Under the pieces are notes generated by a model. It was not told the origin of the DNA and did not search any database. It worked only from the letters and a program-made list of their open reading frames with translations. Shown here piece after piece: positions 1 to 7,931 of a stretch of DNA of 17,987 nt (its first letter is position 1; each line of letters starts with the position of its first letter). The DNA is from Silvimonas sp. JCM 19000 (lineage in GTDB: Bacteria > Pseudomonadota > Gammaproteobacteria > Burkholderiales > Chitinibacteraceae), in assembly GCA_001313065.1 (NCBI GenBank), contig BBFD01000049.1, forward strand, positions 1 to 17,987. Direction: 5' to 3'. The translations under genes and the position numbers were made by a program.

Positions 1-19
1 GATCGACAGCGTCACCCAT
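1..19 (-). CDS. possible 5' end of the next gene in the purT operon
   Basis: An ATG at 19-17 on the minus strand follows the purT stop codon (24-22) after two bases and is open to the window edge, encoding Met-Gly-Asp-Ala-Val-Asp. An AAGG-like stretch inside the purT 3' end could act as ribosome binding site. Only six codons are visible, so neither product nor reality can be decided. The tight spacing is the only support for a translationally coupled gene here. Confidence 0.25.
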
Positions 20-21
20 GC

Positions 22-1220
22 TTATTCGCCTTTGACCGGGCGCACCAGGCTGGCGGCGTGCTTGGCCCGTTCGCGCGCAATGCCGGTGTCGTCGCCCGCA
101 GCCAGCGCCACGCCCATGCGACGGCGCTCGAAAGCTTCGGGCTTGCCGAACAAACGCAGATCGATGCGCGGCAAAGAAAGCGCCTCTTTGACGCCTTCAA
201 AGGCAATGCCAGCCTCGTTCATGCCGCCATAAATCACCGCGCTGGCACCCGGCTCACGCATACCGGTATCAACCGGCAGGCCAAGAATGGCGCGGGCGTG
301 CAGTTCGAATTCAGAGAAACGCTGCGACATCAGCGTGACCAGGCCAGTGTCATGCGGGCGCGGACTGACTTCAGAGAACCAGACCATATCGCCCTTCACA
401 AACAGCTCCACGCCAAACAGGCCACGGCCACCCAGATCGCCAGTAACCCTGGCGGCGATGTCGCGAGCGCGTTGCAGCGCCACCGGGCTCATCGCCTGGG
501 GCTGCCAGCTCTCCACGTAATCGCCCTTCACTTGCACATGGCCAATCGGATCGCAGAAATACGTTTCCACCTGGCCCGAGGCGCCTACTGCCCGCACCGT
601 CAGCAGCGTAATTTCGTAATCGAAATCGATAAACCTTCGACGATGACCTTGCCCTGGTTAACGCGGCCACCACTGGCGGCATAGTTCCACGCGGCTTCGA
701 CATCCGCCTCGGAACGCAAGGTGGACTGGCCCTTGCCCGATGACGACATTACCGGTTTGACCAGGCAGGGATAGCCAATCTCGGCGATGGCCGCACGCAA
801 TTCATCCAGCGTTTCGGCAAATTTGTAGGGCGAGGTGGCCAGACCCAGCGTCTCCGCGGCCAGACGCCGGATGCCTTCGCGGTTCATGGTCAGATTGGTG
901 GCGCGCGCGGTCGGGATTACCTCGGCAACCTTGTCGGCTTCGATGCGCAGCAGTTCTTCGGTTGCGATGGCTTCGATTTCCGGCACGATCAGGTGCGGCT
1001 TTTCTTGCTCGACCAGGGCGCGCAAGGCCACCGGGTCGGCCATATTGATCACGTGGCTGCGATGCGCCACCTGCATGCCCGGGGCATCGGCGTAGCGGTC
1101 TACGGCAATCACTTCGACACCCAGACGTTGCAGGGCGATGATGACTTCCTTACCCAACTCCCCGCTGCCCAGCAGCATGACTTTGGTGGCAGAAGCAGAC
1201 AGCGGCGTACCGATACGCAT
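22..1220 (-). CDS. purT: formate-dependent phosphoribosylglycinamide formyltransferase PurT (one frameshift as read)
   Basis: PurT uses formate and ATP to formylate GAR in purine synthesis, a cytoplasmic alternative to PurN. The start ATG at 1220 is preceded by GGAG with a 6-base spacer. The N-terminal part shows GSGELGKEV (nucleotide-fold loop) and the PEIEAIATE motif. The central part shows [12 protein letters not shown] (ATP-grasp) and the C-terminal part [13 protein letters not shown] (metal/ATP site), all typical of the family. The frame breaks at about 631-633: GGT TTA TCG should read Gly-Phe-Ile-Asp, so one T is missing from a T4 run. With that base restored the gene is 400 codons (399 aa), the usual PurT length. 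The family identity is certain. The break looks like a sequence error because both halves are fully conserved. Confidence 0.95.
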
Positions 1221-1257
1221 GATGAACTCCAGAGGCGGCAAACTTGGAAAGGGCGGC

Positions 1258-1266
1258 ATCTTACCA
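1258..1266 (-). promoter_or_regulatory. candidate extended -10 of the purT promoter
   Basis: On the minus strand TGG-TAAGAT resembles an extended -10 element (TGn plus TATAAT-like hexamer), about 38 bases upstream of the purT ATG. No good -35 is visible, as expected for an extended -10 promoter. The upstream gene ends in a hairpin terminator, so purT needs its own promoter. Weak single-motif evidence. Confidence 0.3.
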
Positions 1267-1346
1267 CGTCGCCCCGCTGCGCCCAGCGCCCGCTCGACAG
1301 ATGCGACGGGCGTTGCAAACGCGCCACGCGCGCGACGCCACAATGC

Positions 1347-1367
1347 AAAACAGCCGGATAGACCGGC
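1347..1367 (-). terminator. rho-independent terminator after the DUF3460 gene
   Basis: On the minus strand GCCGG-TCTAT-CCGGC forms a 5-bp GC stem with a 5-base loop (1367-1353), followed by TGTTTT. It lies 32 bases after the stop at 1399 and separates this gene from purT. Confidence 0.55.
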
Positions 1368-1398
1368 CTGCCAGAGGTGCTGCTGAAAACGCTGTGGC

Positions 1399-1595
1399 TT
1401 AGTCCAGCGAATACGGATACGGCTTCATTTTGAGATTGGACTCCGACTCGCGGCTGCGCTCGTCCAGATTGATGGGCTGCTTGTCCCACAACAGGGCGCG
1501 GCCTTCGATCTGGCCTTCCGCCACGTCTTTGTTCTCTTCCAGAAAACCTTGCATGAACTTGGTGAAATCAGAAACGTAGTTGATGTCTTGAGCAT
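1399..1595 (-). CDS. DUF3460 family small protein (start obscured, probable frameshift)
   Basis: A small protein of about 65 aa with the pattern YVSDFTKFM...[19 protein letters not shown]...KPYPYSLD. This matches my recollection of the betaproteobacterial DUF3460 family (SDFT-F near the N-terminus, GRA-WWDK in the middle, Tyr-rich tail). Its function is unknown. The conserved frame has no start codon just upstream. The nearest ATG (1595) is one frame off, and a single missing A in ATG CTC AA(A) GAC ATC AAC TAC near 1587-1589 would join them and give 66 codons. No clear Shine-Dalgarno precedes that ATG. A perfect TATAAT lies about 35 bases upstream, so leader and start fit together. The start assignment is inference; the family call is moderately sure. 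Confidence 0.7.
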
Positions 1596-1629
1596 GATCG
1601 TGTGTGTTCGCTAAACCAGAATGATCGGC

Positions 1630-1635
1630 ATTATA
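1630..1635 (-). promoter_or_regulatory. perfect -10 hexamer for the DUF3460 gene
   Basis: The minus strand reads TATAAT here, within TTTATAATG, overlapping the hisN stop codon. Transcription would begin about 28 bases before the inferred ATG at 1595. I see no convincing -35 at 16-18 bp. Confidence 0.4.
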
Positions 1636-2419
1636 AAGGCAATCGGGCAAAAGCGGGCAGCAAGCTCGCATGCAAGGCCGGCGTGGCAGCAGCCAGCACG
1701 CAACCGGCACTACCCAGCACCAGCGGCTGGCCCTGCCAATCAGTCATCACGCCACCCGCGCCGATAATCACCGGCGCCAGCGCCGCAAAATCGTGCAGCT
1801 TGAGGCCCTCTTCGGCCACCACATCCAGCCAGCCGCTGGCCAGCTGCGCGTACAGATAACCGTCGCCGCCGTAAATCGGATAGCGGCACTCGGCCACCAT
1901 CTGATTGAACAGCGGCAATGCGTTAGTCAGATATTCCGGGCCGGTGGTGCCGATGCGGGCGGCCTTGAGTTCGGCCACGGCACTGACTTGCACCGCTTGA
2001 CCATTCAGCGTGGTGGGCAGGCCTGCTCCACCGATCCAGCGATCGCCCGTAATCGGCTGGTTGATCACGCCCAACACCGGCTGGCCAAAGTGCAGCAGGC
2101 CGATCAGGGTCACAAACAAAGGCCGGCCTACCGTAAACGATTTGGTGCCATCAATCGGATCCAGCACCCAGACCCATTCGGCATCGGTGTTCTCTTCACC
2201 ATGCTCTTCGCCAATGATGCCGTCCTGCGGGCGGGCCGCCTTGATGTGTTCGCGCATGACGCGCTCGGCTTCTCGATCGGCGATGGTGACCGGGCTGTCA
2301 TCGGCCTTTTCATCGATGGCAAACGGCTGGCGGTAATAGCGTTTGATCATCTCGCCCGAAAGATCGGCGAGCGCATGGGCAAGAGTCAGGATGTCTGGTG
2401 GCAGTGTCATGAGAATCAT
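1631..2419 (-). CDS. hisN: inositol monophosphatase family protein, likely histidinol-phosphatase HisN
   Basis: A 262-residue IMPase-fold phosphatase, intact as read. Metal-binding motifs appear in order: DSPVTIADREAE near residue 42, GEEHGEE near 70, WVLDPIDGTKSF near 84, then GGDGYLY, and a C-terminal LKLHDFAALAPVIIGAGG. The last motif resembles the HisN branch (L-K-x-x-D plus GAGG) more than SuhB, so dephosphorylation of L-histidinol phosphate is the likely reaction. A generic inositol-phosphatase role remains possible. The ORF opens with Met-Ile-Leu-Met. Neither the ATG at 2419 nor the one at 2410 has a good Shine-Dalgarno, and a Fur-box-like palindrome overlaps both. It is divergent from the bacterioferritin genes and about 36 bases from the downstream DUF3460 gene. 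Sure of the family, less sure of the substrate. Confidence 0.85.
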   Translation of the reverse strand: MILMTLPPDILTLAHALADLSGEMIKRYYRQPFAIDEKADDSPVTIADREAERVMREHIKAARPQDGIIGEEHGEENTDAEWVWVLDPIDGTKSFTVGRPLFVTLIGLLHFGQPVLGVINQPITGDRWIGGAGLPTTLNGQAVQVSAVAELKAARIGTTGPEYLTNALPLFNQMVAECRYPIYGGDGYLYAQLASGWLDVVAEEGLKLHDFAALAPVIIGAGGVMTDWQGQPLVLGSAGCVLAAATPALHASLLPAFARLPL

Positions 2420-2426
2420 TCTGGTG
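2408..2426. promoter_or_regulatory. Fur-box-like palindrome between hisN and bfr
   Basis: The plus strand reads cATGAGAATCATTCTgGTg, matching 14 of 18 defined positions of the 19-bp Fur consensus AATGAGAATNATTCTCATT, including the contiguous core ATGAGAAT-n-ATTCT. It overlaps the hisN start and lies about 120 bp upstream of the first bacterioferritin ATG. This is too far upstream for simple repression of bfr, but it is suitable for blocking hisN or for Fur-dependent activation of bfr. Confidence 0.5.
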
Positions 2427-2545
2427 GTGTAGATGCGGCAAGCAGACTAGCACGCCATCCGATCCGCGTGAAACGGATGATTTTGGGGCAATGGTGCACA
2501 CGGAAGTGTCATAAAATACGGTGTTTTCACACGTAAGGAGCTGCC

Positions 2546-3019
2546 ATGAAGGGTGATCCCATCGTTCTGCGCGCACTGAATACAGTGCTCACGAACGAAC
2601 TGACCGCGATCAACCAGTTTTTTTCTGCATGCACGCATGTACAAAAAAACTGGGGATTTGCGCGGCTCAACGATGCGGTTTATCACGAGTCCATTCACGC
2701 CATGAAGCGTGCTGACAAACTGATCGAACGCATTCTGTTTCTGGAAGGCCTGCCCAACCTGCAACAACTCGGCAAATTGTGGATCGGTGAAAATCCGCAG
2801 GAAATGCTGGAATGCGATCTCAAGCTGGTCGGCGAACATTTGCTGACCCTGCGCCAGGCCGTCGAAAGCGCAGAAACCGCGCAAGACTATGTCACGCGCG
2901 ACATTCTGACCGACCTGCTGGAAGACGAAGAAGAGTACCTGGATTGGGTGGAAACCCAGCTCGATCAGATTCCCGCCATGGGCATCGGCAATTATCTGCA
3001 AGCGCAGATCGAAGACTGA
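2546..3019 (+). CDS. bfr: bacterioferritin subunit, haem-ligand type lacking the ferroxidase centre
   Basis: Bacterioferritin forms a 24-subunit iron-storage shell. The start is set by AAGGAG five bases before the ATG. The N-terminus matches the family (MKGDP, NELTAINQ) and so do the helices around YHESIHAMKRAD and YLQAQIED. On E. coli Bfr numbering, Glu18, the haem ligand Met52 and Glu127 are kept. Ferroxidase residues are replaced: Glu51 to Ala, His54 to Arg, Glu94 to Val, His130 to Tyr. This is a haem-binding, ferroxidase-dead subunit that should co-assemble with the next gene's product. Residues 27-33 (SACTHVQ) do not fit the family. The T7 run at 2618-2624 and A7 run at 2643-2649 look like T6 and A5 (+1 and +2). 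With those lengths the segment reads LHARMY before KNWGF, exactly the family sequence, and the protein is 156 aa. Confidence 0.93.
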   Translation: MKGDPIVLRALNTVLTNELTAINQFFSACTHVQKNWGFARLNDAVYHESIHAMKRADKLIERILFLEGLPNLQQLGKLWIGENPQEMLECDLKLVGEHLLTLRQAVESAETAQDYVTRDILTDLLEDEEEYLDWVETQLDQIPAMGIGNYLQAQIED

Positions 3020-3033
3020 ACAAGCGAGGCAAT

Positions 3034-3522
3034 ATGCAAGGCAAACAAGATGTTATCGACGGCCTGAACAGCCTGCTGGCGGCGGAACTGACCTCGATTG
3101 ATCAGTATTTCCTGCACAGCGAGATGTATCACAACTGGGGTTTTGAGCGTCTGTATGCGCGCATCGCGCATGAGCACCAGGACGAAATTGGCCATGCTCG
3201 CCGTCTGATCGCCCGCATTCTGTTTCTGAATGGCACGCCCAATGTGGCTGCACGTACGCCGCTGCGTATCGGCAACGACGTGCCGACGATGCTGCAATAC
3301 GATCTGGAAACCGAATACGACGTGGCGGCTGCGCTGAAGAGCGTGATTGCGATTGCGGAGCAAGCGCAGGATTACGTGACGCGGGAAATGCTCACCGACC
3401 TGCTCGACGACACCGAAGTCGACCATGCGCATTGGCTGGAACAGCAGCTGAATCTGATCAAGGTGATTGGTCTGAGCAACTATCTGCAATCGCAGCTGGG
3501 CGAAGACAGCAGCGCAGCCTGA
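3034..3522 (+). CDS. bfr: bacterioferritin subunit, ferroxidase type lacking the haem methionine
   Basis: A second, intact bacterioferritin of 162 aa, starting 14 bases after the first gene, with GAGG four bases before its ATG, so the two are an operon. On E. coli numbering the diiron ligands Glu18, Glu51, His54, Glu94, Glu127 and His130 are all present, while haem ligand Met52 is Ile (HEHQDEIGHARR). It therefore supplies Fe(II) oxidation, and its partner supplies the intersubunit haem used to release iron. Two-subunit bacterioferritins of this complementary kind are known, for example in Neisseria gonorrhoeae. The C-terminus carries a short extension (GEDSSAA) after the usual NYLQSQL end. 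Confident. Confidence 0.95.
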   Translation: MQGKQDVIDGLNSLLAAELTSIDQYFLHSEMYHNWGFERLYARIAHEHQDEIGHARRLIARILFLNGTPNVAARTPLRIGNDVPTMLQYDLETEYDVAAALKSVIAIAEQAQDYVTREMLTDLLDDTEVDHAHWLEQQLNLIKVIGLSNYLQSQLGEDSSAA

Positions 3523-3555
3523 GCGGCGCGTTGTAGACAGCAATGCGGAAGAGGT

Positions 3556-3579
3556 AAAACGGGCTTTCGGTTGAACCCG
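3556..3579 (-). terminator. probable terminator after bfd
   Basis: On the minus strand CGGGTTC-AACC-GAA(AG)CCCG can fold as a 7-bp stem with a two-base bulge and is followed by TTTT. It lies 33 bases beyond the bfd stop, in the convergent gap between bacterioferritin 2 and bfd. I see no clear separate terminator for the bacterioferritin transcript on the plus strand. Confidence 0.4.
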
Positions 3580-3612
3580 AGGCTTTGGGGGCTGCTACGC
3601 GCCAAAAAACGC

Positions 3613-3816
3613 TCAGGCGGCTTCTGCCTCATCCCATTCGCGGATGGCTTTAGCTTCGAGCGCGTCGTAGAGGGCTTCTTTGGCACAGCTGGTACATTGC
3701 CCGCAGCAAGTGGCCGCACGCGTGGCCATTTGCAGTTGCGCAAAGGTCTGCACGCCGTCTTCGACTGCGGCGTGGATGGCTTTCTGGTTAACGCTGTTGC
3801 AAATGCAGATGTACAT
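3613..3816 (-). CDS. bfd: bacterioferritin-associated ferredoxin Bfd
   Basis: A 67-residue [2Fe-2S] protein. It starts MYICICN, giving cluster ligands Cys4 and Cys6, and continues to CCGQC, giving Cys38 and Cys41, the spacing of E. coli Bfd. Bfd docks on bacterioferritin at the haem and passes electrons inward to reduce and release stored iron. This fits its position immediately downstream of, and convergent with, the two bacterioferritin genes. Intact as read. A Fur-box-like element lies 41-57 bases upstream, consistent with iron-repressed expression (storage is opened when iron is scarce). Two extra cysteines, Cys37 and Cys44, flank the second pair. The C-terminus is a short acidic tail. 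Confidence 0.93.
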   Translation of the reverse strand: MYICICNSVNQKAIHAAVEDGVQTFAQLQMATRAATCCGQCTSCAKEALYDALEAKAIREWDEAEAA

Positions 3817-3856
3817 GCACGAATCGCCGTTTACTGAGAACTGTTCGCATTATGTC

Positions 3857-3873
3857 GCAAGAACGATTCTCAA
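3857..3873. promoter_or_regulatory. Fur-box-like site upstream of bfd
   Basis: On the minus strand TTGAGAATCGTTCTTGC gives a 7-1-7 arrangement (TGAGAAT-C-GTTCTTG), with two mismatches to TGAGAAT-n-ATTCTCA. A CATAAT hexamer at 3848-3853 (minus) could be the bfd -10, placing the site across the -35 region, a repressing position. Confidence 0.45.
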
Positions 3874-4011
3874 TCCAGCGCTGCTTTGCCAGCTGCCGAT
3901 GAACGGATTACGGTTCTGTTAAATGACTCGCACAAATACGTAAATCCCTTACGCTGCCCGCCATCCCGACCGTTGGCGAAATGCCCATGGCGATTGCCCA
4001 CACCGATTGTT

Positions 4012-4029
4012 ATAGTACGTTCGTTCTAT
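4012..4029. promoter_or_regulatory. dyad operator-like site upstream of the radical SAM gene
   Basis: The plus strand reads ATAGTACG-TT-CGTTCTAT, an 18-bp inverted repeat with 8-bp arms and one mismatched pair, 16 bases before the radical SAM ATG and overlapping a TATAGT hexamer at 4011-4016. Spacing and base pattern resemble operators of TetR-family repressors. No regulator gene is adjacent, so the binding protein is unknown. Confidence 0.4.
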
Positions 4030-4045
4030 TACGGTGACAGCCAGC

Positions 4046-5094
4046 ATGAGCATACAGCGGGGCCGCGGCACGGCCATCAATCCCGATAATCGTTTTCAGA
4101 GCCAGCGTTACCAGGCGGAGGATGACGGCTGGATACCAGACGAGCCCGGCCGCCCTGCCACCACCGTGCAATGGCTGCCCGCGCGTAACATCCTGACTCG
4201 CAACTCCTCTCCCGACATCCCGTTTGATCGCTCGGTCAATCCATACCAAGGCTGCGAGCATGGTTGCATCTATTGTTTTGCGCGACCCAGCCACGCCTAT
4301 TGGGACCTCAGCCCCGGTCTGGATTTCGAAACCAGACTGATCGCCAAACCGAATGCAGCGCAATTGCTGCGTGACGCTTTATGCAGCGCGGCTACAAGCC
4401 AGCGCCGCTTTGCCTGGGCTCCAACACCGATGCCTATCAGCCGCTGGAGCGCGACGCAAAGTTGTCGCGCGCGATTCTCGAAGTCCTGCTCGAAGCGCGG
4501 CACCCGGTGTATATGCTGACTAAAAAAAATGCGCTAATCGAACGCGATATCGATTTGTTGCAAGATCTGGCCGCGCACAATCTGGTATCCGTTAACGTCA
4601 GCATCACCACGCTGGATCGTGATCTGGCACGCGTCATGGAGCCACGTGCCAGCCAGCCGCTGCGGCGGGTGCAGACCGTGCGCACGCTGGTCGAGGCCGG
4701 CATTCCGACTGGCGTGCTCGCGGCACCGATGATCCCGGCGCTGAATGATCACGAGCTGGAACGCATCCTTACCGCCGCCAAAGCGGCGGGCGCAAGCTCG
4801 GCCGGCTACACGCTGTTGCGCCTGCCGCACGAGCTCACTCAATTATTCGAGGACTGGTTGCGTAATCACTACCCCGACCGGGCCGATCACGTCTTGAATC
4901 TGGTGCGCGACACCCGCGAAGGCGCGCTCTATAACAGTGACTGGGGCCAGCGCATGAAAGGAACTGGCCAATACGCGCAGATGATTACGCAACGGTTTCG
5001 CCTGGCGATTCAGAAACTGGGGCTCAACCAAGGGCGCCCGGACCTGGATTGCACCTTGTTCCGTGCGCCAGGTCAGCAGGGCCATCTGTTTTAG
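4046..5094 (+). CDS. PA0069 family radical SAM protein (one frameshift as read)
   Basis: A radical SAM enzyme of unknown substrate, related to Pseudomonas PA0069 and distantly to spore photoproduct lyase-like proteins. The N-terminus has RGRGTAINPDNRF, the family signature. The [4Fe-4S]-SAM motif is C-EHG-C-IY-C (CX3CX2C), near residues 72-79, followed by CFARPSHAYWDL. Later motifs are LGSNTDAYQPLE, SITTLD, PMIPALND and DWLRNHYPDRADHVLN. The frame breaks at 4380: GCT TTA TGC should be GCT TTA ATG (one A lost), giving ...RDALMQRGYKPAP. Restored, it is 350 codons. The A8 run at 4522-4529 encodes TKKNALI where relatives as I recall have one residue fewer, so a +3 is possible. The ATG at 4046 is preferred over a GTG at 4034 because the RGRG motif follows it closely and GGTGA precedes it. 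Confidence 0.9.
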
Positions 5095-5112
5095 ACCACA
5101 TCGCTCAGGCAT

Positions 5113-5141
5113 AAAAAAAACCTCGCCGCAGCGAGGTTTTT
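5113..5141. terminator. bidirectional terminator between the radical SAM gene and purA
   Basis: AAAAACCTCG-CCGCAG-CGAGGTTTTT forms a symmetric stem whose A and T arms serve as U tracts on either strand. It lies 18 bases after the radical SAM stop and 21 bases after the purA stop, so it ends both converging transcripts. Confidence 0.85.
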
Positions 5142-5162
5142 ATTGAAACGCACCGGCTCAGC

Positions 5163-6459
<1,297 letters not shown>

Positions 6460-6501
6460 TCAAAACCTCGATTTACCAAAAAATAACGACTGTTAACCCA
6501 T

Positions 6502-6517
6502 GCTGCCAAAAGGCAGC
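6502..6517 (-). other. perfect short hairpin in the hisZ-purA gap
   Basis: GCTGCC-TTTT-GGCAGC on the minus strand gives a 6-bp perfect stem with a 4-base loop, 42 bases upstream of the purA start. No U tract follows it on the minus strand, so it may be a processing or stability element rather than a full terminator. Confidence 0.35.
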
Positions 6518-6555
6518 CCACCTTTTAGCAGACTCCCGCCAGCGCGCCCATCCGC

Positions 6556-7707
6556 TCAGACAAGCGGACGCACTACCCAGTTGCCTTGTTCCAGACGCAA
6601 TACCCGATCTACGTGCGCTTCAGCAGGCTGCACACCCAGATCAATCACCACCGTTTCGCCGGATTTGCGCAAAGCGCGCACCGCGTCTATCAATGCGCGA
6701 TCATCGCCCGCTGGCGCCAGGATGGCGCTTTGTGCAGTCGGGAACGGCAAGCGGCTAAGCTCACGCAAATCCAGACTGAAACCCGTCGCTGGCCGCGAGC
6801 GGCCAAATTTTTTCGCCGACGCGATCATAACGACCGCCGCGGGCTACGGCATTGGCAAAGCCTTGCGCATAGGCGGCAAACACCAGACCGGTGTGGTAAT
6901 CGCTGCTGCGGACTTCGGCCAGATCAAAGCGAACGCCAATCCCACGCACCGCCAGCGCACTGGCCAGCTGTTGCAATGCAGTCAGCGCTTCGGTTACGCC
7001 GGGCACGGCTGGCAGTAGCTTGCCGGCGCGCGCCAGCACATCATTGCTGTTGCCATACAAACCCGGCAGCGCTTGCAAACCGGCCGCCAGTTCAGGCGCC
7101 AGATGCGCGGTTACTGCACGCAGGGTCGGAATATCTTTTTTTGTTGCAGCGCCGAGAATGTCTGGTCGCGTGCATCGTCTTTCAGGCCAGCCGCATCGGC
7201 CAGCGCATGGAACAAACCAATGTGGCCTATATCCAGCCGCACTTGTTTCAGCCCGGCCAGCGCCAGGCTTTCAAACATCAGCTCGATGATCTCGACATCG
7301 GCGGCAATATCGGCACAGCCGTAAATTTCGGCACCAATCTGACGCGGTTCGCGCGTCGACAAAATGCCGTCGGGGCGCGTGTTAACCACCGAACCCGAAT
7401 AGCACAAGCGGGTGGTGCCCTGACGATTGAGGATATGCGCATCGATGCGCGCCACTTGCGGCGTGATATCTGCCCGCAGTCCCATCTGGCGGCCAGTTAG
7501 CTCATCCACCAGCTTGAAGGTCTTGAGATCGAGCGCCGGATCATCATGCAGAAACAGCGACTCCACATATTCCACCAGCGGCGGCAACACCAGTTCATAG
7601 CCATAGCAAGCAAACAGATCCAGCATGCCGCGACGCATGCTTTCAATTTGCCTGGCTTCTCGCGGCAGTACGTCGGAAATGTATTCCGGCAAAATCCAGT
7701 TACGCAT
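6556..7707 (-). CDS. hisZ: ATP phosphoribosyltransferase regulatory subunit HisZ (two frameshifts as read)
   Basis: HisZ is a catalytically inactive class II histidyl-tRNA synthetase homologue that partners the short form of HisG in the first step of histidine synthesis. The start Met-Arg-Asn-Trp-Ile-Leu-Pro at 7707 has AGGTGA upstream. Motifs include EYISDVLPREARQIE, FKLVDELTGRQMGLRADITPQVARIDAH, SREPRQIGAEIYG, and [26 protein letters not shown]. The frame breaks at the T7 run 7136-7142 (QQK-DIPTL; expected length 5, or 8) and the T6 run 6808-6813 (GEKFG; expected 5). Corrected length is about 382 aa. It lacks the catalytic ATP-binding detail of HisS, which is itself encoded further upstream at 15094-16382. 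A terminator lies between hflC and this gene. Confidence 0.93.
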
Positions 7708-7801
7708 TCCATCACCTGTTGGCGGCCCTTGCGGCCAGCCCGGACAAACGGACGCCCGGGCGCGCAATGCGTGCCTGGGCCGTAAAAAAAAGCAAGGCGG
7801 C

Positions 7802-7817
7802 ATTATCTCACGATAAT
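7802..7817 (-). promoter_or_regulatory. inverted repeat with possible -10 for hisZ-purA
   Basis: ATTATC-TCAC-GATAAT is a perfect 6-bp inverted repeat. Its minus-strand GATAAT at 7807-7802 could be a -10, 95 bases upstream of the hisZ ATG. A promoter is expected here because a terminator closes the hfl operon. No good -35 is seen. Confidence 0.3.
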
Positions 7818-7864
7818 GTCGTTACGCCGAGCGCAAAACGGTGCATAAACGCCCTTCCGTGCAC

Positions 7865-7902
7865 AAAAAAAACGCCTGATCGATTAGACCAGGCGTTTTG
7901 TA
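7865..7902 (-). terminator. rho-independent terminator after hflC
   Basis: The minus strand has AAAACGCCTG, an 11-base loop, then CAGGCGTTTTTTTT: a 10-bp stem counting the A/T pairs, with an eight-T tail. It begins about 32 bases after the hflC stop at 7932 and closes the hfq-hflX-hflK-hflC block. Confidence 0.9.
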
Positions 7903-7931
7903 TGCAATCGCAGTACGTTGATTGCGTGAGC

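Noticed and set aside
4012..4029. LexA/SOS box upstream of the radical SAM gene
   Set aside because: The dyad does not match the CTGT-N8-ACAG pattern of betaproteobacterial LexA sites. A TetR-type operator is a better description.
7708..7931. A small DUF2065 (YjeT-like) gene expected between hflC and hisZ
   Set aside because: No suitable open frame is present. The gap holds the hflC terminator and a presumed hisZ promoter only.
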